From positions 26,064 through 90,063 of the forward strand of contig MGTS01000037.1 in NCBI GenBank assembly GCA_001799565.1: a stretch of DNA of 64,000 nucleotides, read 5' to 3'. The number at the start of each line of letters is the position of its first letter. The first letter of the stretch is position 1. Source of the stretch: Elusimicrobia bacterium GWA2_51_34 (GTDB lineage: Bacteria; Elusimicrobiota; Elusimicrobia; Elusimicrobiales; UBA9959). A model generated the notes under the pieces. That model did not search any database, was not told where the DNA came from, and saw only the letters and a program-made list of their open reading frames with translations. The position numbers and the translations under genes were made by a program. Below are positions 51,539 through 60,655 of this stretch, in pieces.

Positions 51539-52252
51539 TCAGAGGCGTTCAAGTTCACGTTCCAGAATAGAGGGAAAGCCGTTGATTATAGGCCATTGGC
51601 CACGGGGAAGCAGTTGTTTGAGTTCGTTCTTTACGGATTTGGGATTTAACGCCCGCACGCACTTTATGAGTTCCGCTTTTTTTGCCGCTATTTCCATTAC
51701 GGCGAAGCGCCCCCTGATAAGATAGTAGATGTCAAAAAAATCCCTGGGTTCCTTCCTGCGGAACAGGGCCTCCAATTTTTCCCTCGCCATCTCCGTAATA
51801 GGCAGGGATTTGACCGAATATGGCACCCACAATGGAGAGGCCGCTAAAAGAGTTTCGGTCGGAGTCTGGCCTTGGCGAAGCGAGATATTCCATTCCACCC
51901 GCACCGGCCATTCGTGCACAATTGTTTCCGCCAAAGCGAACCAGCCGCCGCTTGTAGGCGAGGATTCTGCAATGGTGAAAGCCAGGCCGGCTCTGGAAGC
52001 CTCCTTAACCGCCAGTTCAATATATTTTCCGATATGAAAAGCCTTTCCCCAGCCGGTAAAATCCAGATCTTCCGAAAACCTCGGGCTTTGGTGCAAAATA
52101 CGCAGGGCTGTGCCGCCCTTGAATGCCAGTTTCACGTCTTCGCCGCCATATAGGGCGGACAGGAGCACATGCTGGGCATATTCCCGCGCCACATTCAGCT
52201 CAGGCGTCTGCCACTTAGCGCTTAATTCCTCTATCTGTGATTTTGAAATCAT
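51539..52252 (-). CDS. abiEii: AbiEii-type nucleotidyltransferase toxin
   Basis: 237 aa. LAFKGGTALRI with RFSEDLDF (GGS/GGT plus DxD of the polymerase-beta fold) and DFFDIYYL are characteristic of AbiEii/MenT toxins, which use a nucleotide to modify tRNA and stop growth. It overlaps the antitoxin gene by 38 bp. Together they form an abortive-infection, type IV toxin-antitoxin pair. The pair sits between mtaB and the methyltransferase gene as accessory DNA. Confidence 0.9.
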   Translation of the reverse strand: MISKSQIEELSAKWQTPELNVAREYAQHVLLSALYGGEDVKLAFKGGTALRILHQSPRFSEDLDFTGWGKAFHIGKYIELAVKEASRAGLAFTIAESSPTSGGWFALAETIVHEWPVRVEWNISLRQGQTPTETLLAASPLWVPYSVKSLPITEMAREKLEALFRRKEPRDFFDIYYLIRGRFAVMEIAAKKAELIKCVRALNPKSVKNELKQLLPRGQWPIINGFPSILERELERL

Positions 52253-52826
52253 ATTTATACCAGTCCAGAAATTTCTTATTATGAAAGTCCGCTATGCTGC
52301 TTTCAAGGCGGGACATATCCGCGCCGCGCAAGCTTAAGCGTTTGTTCAGGGACTCTTTCTTCAAAAACACGAAATAAAAACAGTCCGCCAGGGCCTTTTC
52401 CTTTTCGGCGATTAATACACTTTCACCGTTTATTTCCACACCTCTGTAGCCGCCAAACGCTTCCCGTTTTATCGTCCTGTATATATAGTTTACGCCGTCG
52501 GCTTCAAATTCCCGCGTGCTTCTTGTTGTTACGGATGTTACGGTGTAGACGGATTCCGGTATAAAGCCGTAGTAGGAAAGGGCGGACGCCAGGGAAATGT
52601 ATGAAGGTTTATATAGTCTGGCCGCTATGGACCACTTTGAGGGCATCCTAGTCTTAACGGCGTAAAGACCGCGTTTAAGGCGGCACAGCAGAGCGCGGCG
52701 CGTATAGCGTATAAGGAGAAATTTGGCGGACACGGCGCCGGTTCCGGTTATCTGCCGGAATTCGCGGCCCGTGAAGGCGCGCAGTCCCGATTTAAGGAGT
52801 TTCGCTTCAATTTCAATCCATTTCAT
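52215..52826 (-). CDS. abiEi: AbiEi-type antitoxin/repressor
   Basis: 203 aa. N-terminal winged-helix-like part (FRQITGTGAVSAKFLLIRYTRRALLCRLKRGLYAVKT) and the AbiEi core (SYISLASALSYYGFIPESVYTVTSVTTR, YRTIKREAFGGYRGVEINGESVLIAEKEKALADCFYF). AbiEi antitoxins repress their own promoter; a perfect palindrome and a strong promoter lie just upstream. Confidence 0.9.
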   Translation of the reverse strand: MKWIEIEAKLLKSGLRAFTGREFRQITGTGAVSAKFLLIRYTRRALLCRLKRGLYAVKTRMPSKWSIAARLYKPSYISLASALSYYGFIPESVYTVTSVTTRSTREFEADGVNYIYRTIKREAFGGYRGVEINGESVLIAEKEKALADCFYFVFLKKESLNKRLSLRGADMSRLESSIADFHNKKFLDWYKYDFKITDRGIKR

Positions 52827-52850
52827 ATAAGTAGCACTTTTGCTACTTAT
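52827..52850 (-). promoter_or_regulatory. AbiEi operator palindrome
   Basis: ATAAGTAGCA-CTTT-TGCTACTTAT, a perfect 10-bp inverted repeat between the -10 box and the abiEi start. Position and symmetry suit autorepression. Confidence 0.75.
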
Positions 52851-52852
52851 AT

Positions 52853-52881
52853 AGAATACATCACCAAGGGATGTTTGTCAA
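52853..52881 (-). promoter_or_regulatory. Promoter of abiEi-abiEii
   Basis: TTGACA (52881-52876), 17-bp spacer, TATTCT (52858-52853) on the minus strand. Confidence 0.75.
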
Positions 52882-52892
52882 GAGGCATTTGC

Positions 52893-53441
52893 TCAATGCC
52901 ATTTGCATTTCAACGACGGAAAGAATTTCGGCACGGACCTGGCGTAGGTCTCATATTCCTCGCCGTACAGAGCTTGGAGTTCTTTTTCTTCAAATCGAAT
53001 GACCACCAGGTTGAACCAGAGAAAGAAGAAAAACGCCATAAATAGAAGGAGCGTGCAGTCAAATACCAGCCACCAGCCAAGGAGCAGTACCACAACGGCG
53101 AAATACATAGGGTTCCGTACATATCGCTGCGGACCCTGCAGAATCAGGGGCTCAGTCCGGGCGGATGCGTTGTCCGGCCGTGCCAATTCGATCAACTTTC
53201 GCATAGTTAAATAGGTTGAAACGAGTATTTCGGCGGGTTTCCTATACCTGTACACCCAGCCCATAAAAAAGAATCCAAGCGCCAGCACGACAACCCCAAA
53301 GCCGCGAAGCGCGGGCGGCATCGACAAACGCCCCGGTATGCCAAAAGCGATTTCCAAGAAGTATCCAAGACCGCCGAAAACCCCTGCAAGACCCCCAATA
53401 ATCAAGGGCACCACAATAAGAGCCCGCAACTTTAAGCCCAT
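52893..53441 (-). CDS. Isoprenylcysteine carboxyl methyltransferase-like membrane enzyme
   Basis: 182 aa from the ATG at 53441; the longer frame upstream is low-complexity. Four to five membrane helices, then GPQRYVRNPMYF (SAM-binding RNPMY), GWWLVFD, FEEKELQALYGEEYETYARSVPKFFP, the ICMT/PEMT hallmark. Methylates a lipid or thiol substrate in the membrane; substrate unknown. Within an accessory block between mtaB and rsmE. Confidence 0.82.
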   Translation of the reverse strand: MGLKLRALIVVPLIIGGLAGVFGGLGYFLEIAFGIPGRLSMPPALRGFGVVVLALGFFFMGWVYRYRKPAEILVSTYLTMRKLIELARPDNASARTEPLILQGPQRYVRNPMYFAVVVLLLGWWLVFDCTLLLFMAFFFFLWFNLVVIRFEEKELQALYGEEYETYARSVPKFFPSLKCKWH

Positions 53442-53765
53442 TCTCTTTTCTTTCCCTGCACTATAGCCTTTTGGAAGTCGCCGGCAGGTTTCCGGCACGC
53501 TCCAAAACCGGGTTTTTGGGGAAGGAGCCCGTGGTCTTCCATCGGCTCCGGAACGCGGTCCGGCTTGGACGGTCCTCTCCGTCTCTAATGACCCCAACCC
53601 AAGCCTTTCCGCCGAAGGCGGACCCGCCGTGCTGTTTGGCGGGAAAACCCTAAAGGGAGCGCGCGGAAAACCCGCCAGATCTCTCTTATCTTCAATATGA
53701 AACTTTTTTAATTATCTAATCCCCGCCCTTATTTTGATACTTCCAAATTTACTCACTCACGGATA
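53442..53765. other. Gap between membrane protein and methyltransferase genes
   Basis: No gene seen. Contains a palindrome of the R family (TCCGCCGAAGGCGGA, 53608-53622) next to CCCGCCGTGCTGTTTGGCGGG (about 53623-53643), which form adjacent hairpins. Confidence 0.6.
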
Positions 53766-54206
53766 TTAAGAACCATCCCCTATTTTTTCTCTAGACAGCC
53801 CCGCATCAGTATTTTTTCTCGCACTTGTAAATGTCAACGCAAGTAAAAGAAAACCGAGGCCCAGCGAACTAATTTGGTATACGATCGCCACCGCATACAC
53901 TATTGAACCATTGTTTAAAAGTTGGGCGGCATCTAATTTAGACCAAAGAACCGTTGGTAAAAGCACAAGAGTAATGCCCAATAACATCCATGTGGTAGTA
54001 TTTCGCCAAACCAAACGCAAGGTCACGATTGCCGCCATAGCCGCACCTGCATAGAAAAATATCGGTTCTGCATTAGCACGAGTTGCATTACATTCGAAAC
54101 CGCACGCCGTACCCCCAACCATTGAAAGGCCCAAGAACGCCAACAAAAGCGCCGGTATATAGGATACAACTGCAAGAAAATTTATTTCCTTAAAATGAGA
54201 TTGCAT
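53766..54206 (-). CDS. Four-helix membrane protein in an inserted cassette
   Basis: 146 aa from ATG 54206 (a GTG at 54305 gives 179 aa but lacks a ribosome site). Four hydrophobic segments with a Cys pair (GGTACGFECNA) between helices 1 and 2. No family recognised. AT-rich, and followed on the rsmE side by element copy C; this is the same kind of setting as the lipoprotein gene at 34.9 kb. Confidence 0.55.
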   Translation of the reverse strand: MQSHFKEINFLAVVSYIPALLLAFLGLSMVGGTACGFECNATRANAEPIFFYAGAAMAAIVTLRLVWRNTTTWMLLGITLVLLPTVLWSKLDAAQLLNNGSIVYAVAIVYQISSLGLGFLLLALTFTSARKNTDAGLSREKIGDGS

Positions 54207-54324
54207 AAGGCTTATTCTAAAAGCAGATTTTTCCCCCCATGATAACGAATTTCTAAGCAGAGTTCCTATGGGTATAATACAAAATAGTGTGGCTTGCTGA
54301 TTCACACACGTGGTCTACATATTA

Positions 54325-54630
54325 GTCATAAGGCTTGGCTGCAACCGACGGGTGGGATATTGTGACGTATCGTGAAAAGGGTGGGGCAAATATTACCTTT
54401 AATTTAAGGAAGCGCCGTAAGGTAGGCCAGAGAAACGTGATAACCAAAGGGGTGGCGGCGGGGTATATTTGCGGGGGTTTTCCGGAGGCCGACTTGTCAG
54501 GCAAGGCGGCTGAGGATAAGGGCGGCCGCACTGTGGCCGACCCGACCCCCGCAAATATATCCCGCCGACAGGCCCCCCTTACTACTACACAACCCCATAC
54601 CCAAAGCAATAAATCCGGCGTTACATTTTT
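54325..54630 (+). repeat. Covarying-stem element, copy C
   Basis: Lead GGGTGGGATATTGTGACGTA, AAAAGGGTGGGGCAAATA; stem arms at 54456-54477 and 54546-54567 pair over 22 bp with one G.U. Inner TTTTCCGGA and GAGGATAAGGGCGGCCGC as in A and B; ends AAAGCAATAAATCCGGCG. Fills the gap between the membrane protein and rsmE. Confidence 0.88.
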
Positions 54631-54658
54631 TCCAGGCTGCAGGGGACTTGTGACGTGT

Positions 54659-55369
54659 TTATTCGAGGGCGTTTAGGAGGGCGCAGGTTCCGGCGAGGCA
54701 GGCGGTTTCGGCTCTCAGGGTGTATTTTCCGAGGTCAAGCGGCAGGACGCCTTTTTCGGCGGCAAAATCGAGCTCGCCTTTGGTGAATCCGCCCTCCGGC
54801 CCTACAAAAAGACGGACATCAGTTTTCCCGGCGAGAGCAAGCGCCGTTTCCGCAGCACTTTTCCCGCCCGGCAATGCCAGAACGGACACCGCACCCTCCG
54901 AAAGCAGATCGTCAAATTTACGGGGCTTTTCAAGACCGGGCAGGCGGCCACAGCCGCACTGCTTTGAAGCCGCGAGAATTATATTCTGAAGACGCGCAGA
55001 CTTGCGTTCCCAGTCGCTGAAAAGGTCAAACTGCGCCCTGGAACTTATCACCGGCTGGAAGGTTTCCACTCCCGCCTCGGTGCAATGCTCAAGCAGACTT
55101 TCCACCGCCTGGCGCGAAACCACGGCGAAACAAAGAGTAAGTTTAAGCTTATATGCCGGGCTTTTCAGACTGCCCTTAAGCGGGCCGGAAACCAGGCCAT
55201 CCTCTATTGTCTCAATTTCCGCCGAGTGACGAAGGCCCTGCCCGTCAAAAATTTCAATAAGGTCGCCTTTTTTACCGCGGGCGACCCTTAGTATGTGGTG
55301 CGATTCTTCGTCGCCCGCGAAGAACCGTCCGTCCCTGATATTTTCCCGGGGGATGAAGTATTGAGGCAT
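54659..55369 (-). CDS. rsmE: 16S rRNA m3U1498 methyltransferase
   Basis: 236 aa. N-terminal PUA-like part (SHHILRVARGKKGDLIEIFDGQG) and SPOUT domain ending FVGPEGGFTKGELDFA and LGKYTLRAETA, which is the SAM-binding knot. It follows dnaJ, a frequent arrangement. Confidence 0.95.
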   Translation of the reverse strand: MPQYFIPRENIRDGRFFAGDEESHHILRVARGKKGDLIEIFDGQGLRHSAEIETIEDGLVSGPLKGSLKSPAYKLKLTLCFAVVSRQAVESLLEHCTEAGVETFQPVISSRAQFDLFSDWERKSARLQNIILAASKQCGCGRLPGLEKPRKFDDLLSEGAVSVLALPGGKSAAETALALAGKTDVRLFVGPEGGFTKGELDFAAEKGVLPLDLGKYTLRAETACLAGTCALLNALE

Positions 55370-55394
55370 AGTTTTTAAAAAAATTTATCTGCCT

Positions 55395-55490
55395 TAAGCC
55401 ATAAGCCGTATGCCATAAGCTGCGAGGAGTTCTTTAATAAATAGCCTATGGCTTATGGCGGGCGCGGCGCCCTTATGGCCTATGGCAACT
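55395..55490. repeat. Array H24 (AAGCCATAAGCC / GCCTATGGC) with loop
   Basis: TTAAGCCATAAGCCGTATGCC and TAAGCTGC face ATAGCCTATGGCTTATGGC and CCTTATGGCCTATGGC; loop GAGGAGTTCTTTAAT at 55424-55438. Shares GGCGCGGCGCCCTTA-type flank with H3. Confidence 0.85.
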
Positions 55491-55494
55491 AGTT

Positions 55495-56619
55495 TTATCC
55501 TAATATTTTTTTGAAAAAACTTTTTTCTTCCACACAGGCCGGCGGCGGCGTTTCACCGAAAGTAACGGAAAGAGCCTCAAAAATTTCGCGCTGCCTGGGG
55601 GTAAGCTCGTGCGGAATTTCCACTTTCACCTTAACAAGCAGATCCCCCCTTTTTTTAAAGTTGGCTATGGGCATGCCCTTTTCATGCACACGCAATATCC
55701 TGCCGTGCTGTACGCCCTGTGGAAGTTTTATTTTCACACGGGCGCCCTCTATCACCGGCACCTCAATTTCCGCGCCAAGAGCCGCCTGCGCCACGCTTAC
55801 CTGGCACGAATAGATCAGGTCCGCGCCCTCTCGCTCAAAATGCGTATGGTGTTTCAGCGAAACCTGTATATAGAGATCGCCTGAAACGCCGTCGCGCGAG
55901 CCGGCATCACCCGCGCCGGATACCTTTAACACGGAGCCTTCCTCAACTCCGGCCGGGATCTTTACGTTCAGAGAAGCCGCTTTATTTTTCCGGCCCGAAC
56001 CGCCGCAATCCCTGCAGGGCGAACTTACAATTTCACCCTGCCCGCCGCAATCGGGGCAGGTCTGGCTGAATGAAAAAAAGCCCTGCGCGTACTGCACACG
56101 ACCCGCGCCCCTGCACGCGGGACATTTTTTAAGGCCGGTTTTAGGCTTGGCGCCGGTGCCGCCGCATACTTCACAGATTTCAGTGCGGTCAAAATTAACC
56201 GGGACCTTCACCCCGCTGAAGGCCTCTTCCATGGTGACTTCTGTTTTATATTTCAGGTCGGCGCCCCGCCGACGGCGGGAACCGTGGCTTCTCTGGCCCT
56301 CTCCCCCGAAGAAATTATCAAAAATATCACCGAACATGTCCCCCAGGTCGGCATTTTGAAAGCCTCCGAACCCCCCCGCGCCGCCGCGCCCGGCCTTCAG
56401 GCCCTCAACGCCGAACTGATCGTAAATTCCGCGTTTTCCGGCGTCGGACAGAACGGAGTAAGCTTCATTTATCTCCTTAAAGGCTGATTCAGAATCTTTA
56501 TTGCCGGAATTGCGGTCCGGGTGATGTTTAAGTGCCAGACGCCGGTAGGCCGATTTTATTTCGTCGGGACCGGCATTTCTGGCCACTCCAAGAAGTCTAT
56601 AGTAATCGTCTGAGGACAT
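55495..56619 (-). CDS. dnaJ: Chaperone DnaJ
   Basis: 374 aa. J domain with HPD ([13 protein letters not shown]), Gly/Phe region ([25 protein letters not shown]), four zinc repeats ([32 protein letters not shown]) and C-terminal domains. Co-chaperone stimulating DnaK ATPase. Last chaperone gene of the hrcA operon. Confidence 0.96.
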   Translation of the reverse strand: MSSDDYYRLLGVARNAGPDEIKSAYRRLALKHHPDRNSGNKDSESAFKEINEAYSVLSDAGKRGIYDQFGVEGLKAGRGGAGGFGGFQNADLGDMFGDIFDNFFGGEGQRSHGSRRRRGADLKYKTEVTMEEAFSGVKVPVNFDRTEICEVCGGTGAKPKTGLKKCPACRGAGRVQYAQGFFSFSQTCPDCGGQGEIVSSPCRDCGGSGRKNKAASLNVKIPAGVEEGSVLKVSGAGDAGSRDGVSGDLYIQVSLKHHTHFEREGADLIYSCQVSVAQAALGAEIEVPVIEGARVKIKLPQGVQHGRILRVHEKGMPIANFKKRGDLLVKVKVEIPHELTPRQREIFEALSVTFGETPPPACVEEKSFFKKILG

Positions 56620-56621
56620 AG

Positions 56622-56760
56622 TTAGGGATAGTTTTGAGTTATGAGTTGGGAGTTAGGAGTTGGAGAGTTGGGAGTTTATAAACTCATAACTCCGAACTCT
56701 AAAACTCTTGGACTCCCAAACTCTTAACTCTCAACTCACAACTCTTTAAACTCTAAACTA
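56622..56760. repeat. Heptad array H25 (GAGTTAG / AACTCCC), long
   Basis: Six or more GAGTT heptads (GAGTTAT, GAGTTGG, GAGTTAG) to 56676, then about ten AACTC heptads (56681-56757). The clearest example of 7-bp phasing; shares words with H13. Between dnaK and dnaJ. Confidence 0.92.
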
Positions 56761-58647
56761 TTTCTTTTTCTCGTCAACCACTTCGGCGTCTACAATATCT
56801 TCTTTAGCCCCGGCACCGGCTTTAACGCCTTCCGGTTCCGCGTCCGCGCCCGGAGCGCCGCCCGCTGAAGCGCCTGCGCCCGGGCCGGCTTTCGTCTGTG
56901 AAGCCTTATATATGGCTTCGCCCAGTTTCTGGGAAACCTTAAGCGTTTCTTCCTTGGCTTTGCGCATCTTTTCAGGGTCGTCGCTTTTAAGAGCTTCCTT
57001 CAGTTCGCTCACGGACCGCTCTATGGCAAGACGGTCGTCGGCGGAAACTTTGTCGCCGTGTTCCTTAAGGGCCTTCTCGGTGGAGTAGAGCACGGTATCG
57101 GCCTCGTTTTTTGCCTCCACTTTTTCTTTATATTTCTTGTCCTGCTCCGAGAACTGCTCGGCCTGTTTCACAAACTTATCTATGTCCGCCTTGGACAGCT
57201 TGTTCGGAGCCGCGATGGTGATATGCTGGGCTTTTCCGGTGCCCAGATCTTTAGCCGATACCTGCAGCAGGCCGTTGGCGTCTATGTCAAAGGTCACCTC
57301 TATCTGCGGCATGCCGCGCGGCGCCGGGGGTATACCGTCAAGGTCAAACTTCCCTAAAGACACATTATCGCCCGCCATCGCGCGCTCTCCCTGCAGAACA
57401 TGGATGGTAACCGCCGGCTGATTGTCGGCCGCGGTGGAGAACACCTGTGTCTTTTTTACCGGTATAGTGGTGTTCTTGTCTATAAGCGGGGTGCGCACGC
57501 TGCCAAGCGTCTCAATGCCAAGCGTGAGCGGCGTGACGTCAAGCAGTAGAACATCTTTTACGTCGCCGGTGAGTACAGCGGCCTGTACTGCGGCGCCGGA
57601 AGCCACGCACTCCATGGGGTCTATGCCGTGCTCAATTTTTTTACCCACGGAATCCTCAACGAAGCGGTGCACGATGGGCATGCGGGTGGGACCGCCCACG
57701 AATATGATGCGGTGGATGTCCGAGCTTTTAAGTTTCGCGTCGGCGAAAGCGGTGTCTATGGACTTCTGGCAGCGCTTTACTATGGGCTCCACCAGAGACT
57801 CCAGCTTGGCGCGGGAAAATTTCAGCGCCATATGCTTCGGGCCCGAGGCGTCGGCCGACAGGAAAGGCAGGTTAATCTCGGTTTCCATTGTGGTGGAAAG
57901 CTCAATCTTGGCTTTTTCGGACGCTTCCCGTATCCTCTGCATGGCTGTGGAGTCTTTTTTCAGGTCTATGCCGGTGTCTTTGCGGAACTCGTCAGTTATA
58001 TACTCCACCATGGCGTTATCCATGTCGGTGCCGCCAAGCTGGGTGTCGCCGGAAGTGGAAATAACGTCAAAAGTGCCTTCTTTTCCAAGTTCCATAATGG
58101 TCACATCAAGAGTACCGCCTCCAAGGTCAAACACCATTATTTTTTGGTCCTTGCCTTCTTTGTCTATGCCGTAGGCGAGCGCGGCCGCCGTGGGCTCGTT
58201 TACCAGGCGCACCACCTCAAGGCCCGCTATGGTGCCGGCGTCCTTGGTGGCCTGGCGCTGGTTGTCGTTAAAGTAAGCGGGCACGGTAATAACGGCCTTC
58301 TCGATCTTTTCACCCAGAAAAGCCTCGGCGTCCTTTTTAACCTTCTGCAGAAGGTAGGCCGAAAGCTGCTGAGGCGTGAACTTTTTGCCGCCTATAGTGT
58401 ATTCGTGGCCGCTGCCCATTTTGCGCTTGAAGGCGGAAATGGTGCCTTCCGGGTTAGCCACGGCCTGACGACGGGCCGGTTCTCCTACCAGCATCTGGCC
58501 GTCTTTTGTGAAAGCCACATAGGACGGAAAAGCCTTGCCGCCCAGAGTGGTGCCCTCGGCCGACGGAATGATGGTGGTTTTTCCGCCTTCCATCACCGCC
58601 GCCGCGGTATTTGAAGTTCCAAGGTCTATGCCTATTATCTTTGCCAT
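56758..58647 (-). CDS. dnaK: Chaperone DnaK (Hsp70)
   Basis: 629 aa from ATG 58647 (GGAGG upstream). Nucleotide-binding domain with [37 protein letters not shown], linker [18 protein letters not shown], substrate domain, disordered tail ending [10 protein letters not shown]. Confidence 0.97.
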   Translation of the reverse strand: MAKIIGIDLGTSNTAAAVMEGGKTTIIPSAEGTTLGGKAFPSYVAFTKDGQMLVGEPARRQAVANPEGTISAFKRKMGSGHEYTIGGKKFTPQQLSAYLLQKVKKDAEAFLGEKIEKAVITVPAYFNDNQRQATKDAGTIAGLEVVRLVNEPTAAALAYGIDKEGKDQKIMVFDLGGGTLDVTIMELGKEGTFDVISTSGDTQLGGTDMDNAMVEYITDEFRKDTGIDLKKDSTAMQRIREASEKAKIELSTTMETEINLPFLSADASGPKHMALKFSRAKLESLVEPIVKRCQKSIDTAFADAKLKSSDIHRIIFVGGPTRMPIVHRFVEDSVGKKIEHGIDPMECVASGAAVQAAVLTGDVKDVLLLDVTPLTLGIETLGSVRTPLIDKNTTIPVKKTQVFSTAADNQPAVTIHVLQGERAMAGDNVSLGKFDLDGIPPAPRGMPQIEVTFDIDANGLLQVSAKDLGTGKAQHITIAAPNKLSKADIDKFVKQAEQFSEQDKKYKEKVEAKNEADTVLYSTEKALKEHGDKVSADDRLAIERSVSELKEALKSDDPEKMRKAKEETLKVSQKLGEAIYKASQTKAGPGAGASAGGAPGADAEPEGVKAGAGAKEDIVDAEVVDEKKK

Positions 58648-58673
58648 ATTAGTTTCCTCCAATTGTTTTTCTT

Positions 58674-58705
58674 GAAATTTTACACTTTACACTTTTCACT
58701 TTGCT
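58674..58705. repeat. Single-arm heptad run H26 (TTTTACAC/TTTACACT)
   Basis: TTTTACACTTTACACTTTTCACTTTGC between grpE and dnaK, same words as the right arm of H1; no facing arm seen. Confidence 0.6.
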
Positions 58706-59355
58706 TTTTCCCCCGTTTCTTTCTCCGGTGGCGGCGCTTTCTTTTTTGCTATTTTTACCCTTGCCGGCCTCAGCACATTGTCGCCGTAGTAAAAACCTTT
58801 CTGCAATTCCTCGGTTACCAGGCCGTCGTTCGTATCGTCGCCGTCTACCACGCCCAGTATCTCGGTGGCCATCGGGTCGTAGGGCTTGCCTACCGGTTCC
58901 ATGGGTCTGATACCCTCTTCTTCAAAAACTTTTGAAAACTCCTTGAATATCATTTCCAGGCCCTTCACAACATCCTCAACCTGTTTTGTCCCCGCGCCAT
59001 CCTGCAGTTTACCCATGTGCTGGTGCGCCGCAAGCAGCAGATCGTAAAGCGGCAGGAACTTCAGTATCGCCTCCGCCTTACCCCAGCTTATAAGAGAAGG
59101 CCGCTCCTTTTCCATCCGCTTACGGTAATTCTCAAAATCCGCCTTCAACTGCACAAGCTGGGCGTAATATTCTTTCGGCTCTTTCGCGTCCGCCACTACG
59201 GCGTCGGCGGACGGAGCGGCGGCCTTTTTAGGCGCCTCCGGTTTCAAATCCTTCAAGTCGTCTCCGCAGACACACTCGCAGTTTTCCACAGCGGGCTGTC
59301 CGTTTTCCTGCTCTTTTCCGGCTTCCTGCGCTTTATGTTTTTTACCTTTATCCAT
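58696..59355 (-). CDS. grpE: Nucleotide exchange factor GrpE
   Basis: 219 aa from MDKGKKHK. Acidic N-terminal tail, coiled coil (YYAQLVQLKADFENYRKRMEKER), four-helix bundle and beta wing (VGKPYDPMATEILGVV, KGFYYGDNVLRPARVKIAK). Releases ADP from DnaK. Lys-rich, Pro-rich ends. Confidence 0.94.
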   Translation of the reverse strand: MDKGKKHKAQEAGKEQENGQPAVENCECVCGDDLKDLKPEAPKKAAAPSADAVVADAKEPKEYYAQLVQLKADFENYRKRMEKERPSLISWGKAEAILKFLPLYDLLLAAHQHMGKLQDGAGTKQVEDVVKGLEMIFKEFSKVFEEEGIRPMEPVGKPYDPMATEILGVVDGDDTNDGLVTEELQKGFYYGDNVLRPARVKIAKKKAPPPEKETGEKAK

Positions 59356-59385
59356 ATATTTTAATCTTCGCAATTACGCCCTTAT

Positions 59386-59413
59386 CCCACCACCTGTAGC
59401 AGGTGGTGGGGTT
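59386..59413. repeat. Palindrome Q2 (CCCACCACCTG / CAGGTGGTGGG)
   Basis: CCCACCACCTG-TAG-CAGGTGGTGGG between hrcA and grpE; may act as a hairpin. Matches the outer arms of the palindrome inside the TolC-like gene. Confidence 0.85.
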
Positions 59414-60524
59414 ATTCTTCAAAATCCATCCCTTCCCATTCGCCCAGCATCTCCTCCACCATGGAACTGACATTGTCCACTATGGAAATCATTCTGGGAT
59501 ACTCCATACGCTTGTAGCCCAGTATCCCCACCAAACCCACGGCTTTATCGTTAACGCAGTAGGAAGAAGACACCAGACTGAAATTTTTAAATTCTTTTAT
59601 GGCGTTCTCCGAGCCTATGGTGACGTCCACCAGATGTTTTCGTTCGTCCGGGCCGGTAAGTGCCCTGCTTTTCAGCGAGCAATCCCGCAGGCGTTCGCGC
59701 AGCATACCGGAGAATTTATCTTTTTCCTCAAGCAGACGGGCCACATTACGGATATCCTCAAAGTTATCCGCTTCAATATTCTCGTAAATGCGGTTGAGCC
59801 CCTCAAAATAAAGCAGATCGTCGTTTTTAGCGAGATTGGCAAAATAGTCGGAGAGTTTCTTCAATAATTCATCCTGTCCGGAACCAGCTGACTTATGCGA
59901 GAATTCCTTCCAGATAACACGGGGAATATCGGCCACGGGAAGATCTTTAAGGCGCTTGTTCAGTTTCACGGTGAGCGTTCTAAGCGCGCTTTTTTCGATC
60001 ACTTTATCAAGAGAGAAGGCCGCGTGCTTCATAATCCCTGAATGAGCGAACAGCACGGAGAGCACGCTTTTTGGGCCCAGGCTTATAAGATCAAGGCGTT
60101 TTAAACTGTCCTTGTCCATGTCGGCTGATATAACAAACCCGGCCCACTTTGACATATCGGCCAGCATTCTGGAGGTATGCTTTAAGAATCCGTCCAGCTG
60201 CTCAACGCGCCGCTCGTAATCGTCTTCCACGCGCGCTTTCTCGGTAACGGCAAGTTTTTGAAGACGGAGGACATTGTCAACATAAGCGCGGTAGCCTCTG
60301 TCGGAGGGAATACGGCCGCCTGAGGTATGGGCCTGGAAGAGATAGCCGGTTTCCTCAAGCTCCTTTAATATATTCCTTATAGTGGCGCTGGAAACATTAA
60401 AGCGTCCCTCGGAAGCTATAAGCTCGGAACTTACCGGACGGCCGGTGCTTACATAGTTATACACCACCCAGTTAAGGATTTTGTCTTTACGGTCCTGCGC
60501 CGCTTCAGGTTTTAAAACTCTCAT
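59412..60524 (-). CDS. hrcA: Heat-inducible transcription repressor HrcA
   Basis: 370 aa from ATG 60524 (AGGA upstream); a frame start at 60602 would lie inside the operator. N-terminal winged helix (ILNWVVYNYVSTGRPVSSELIA, VSSATIRNILKELEETGYLFQAHTSGGRIPSDRGYRAYVD), GAF-like core and C-terminal part. Represses its own operon by binding CIRCE with help from GroEL. Confidence 0.96.
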   Translation of the reverse strand: MRVLKPEAAQDRKDKILNWVVYNYVSTGRPVSSELIASEGRFNVSSATIRNILKELEETGYLFQAHTSGGRIPSDRGYRAYVDNVLRLQKLAVTEKARVEDDYERRVEQLDGFLKHTSRMLADMSKWAGFVISADMDKDSLKRLDLISLGPKSVLSVLFAHSGIMKHAAFSLDKVIEKSALRTLTVKLNKRLKDLPVADIPRVIWKEFSHKSAGSGQDELLKKLSDYFANLAKNDDLLYFEGLNRIYENIEADNFEDIRNVARLLEEKDKFSGMLRERLRDCSLKSRALTGPDERKHLVDVTIGSENAIKEFKNFSLVSSSYCVNDKAVGLVGILGYKRMEYPRMISIVDNVSSMVEEMLGEWEGMDFEE

Positions 60525-60595
60525 AACATCATCCTGCCTGCCAAGCCGTCTGATGGGCACCACCGGAGTCAGACACGGCATAGCATAAACTATTT

Positions 60596-60622
60596 TTAGC
60601 AATCAATACGCCAGACTGCTAA
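60596..60622 (-). promoter_or_regulatory. CIRCE-like operator of the hrcA operon
   Basis: TTAGCAATC-N9-GACTGCTAA, the CIRCE layout with one altered position per arm (consensus TTAGCACTC and GAGTGCTAA). It starts 5 bases past the -10 box, where a bound HrcA would block transcription. Confidence 0.88.
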
Positions 60623-60626
60623 AAAT

Positions 60627-60655
60627 ATTATACACCATGGTGTTATAATTGTCAA
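60627..60655 (-). promoter_or_regulatory. Consensus sigma-70 promoter of hrcA-grpE-dnaK-dnaJ
   Basis: TTGACA (60655-60650), 17-bp spacer, TATAAT (60632-60627) on the minus strand: a perfect consensus promoter. Confidence 0.9.

Noticed and set aside
56622..56760. Heptad arrays considered as CRISPR
   Set aside because: Units are 7-8 bp without spacers of constant length and no cas genes are present.
57422..58614. Long plus-strand frames opposite dnaK (250 and 328 codons)
   Set aside because: Antisense DnaK frames are a well-known artefact; DnaK is intact.
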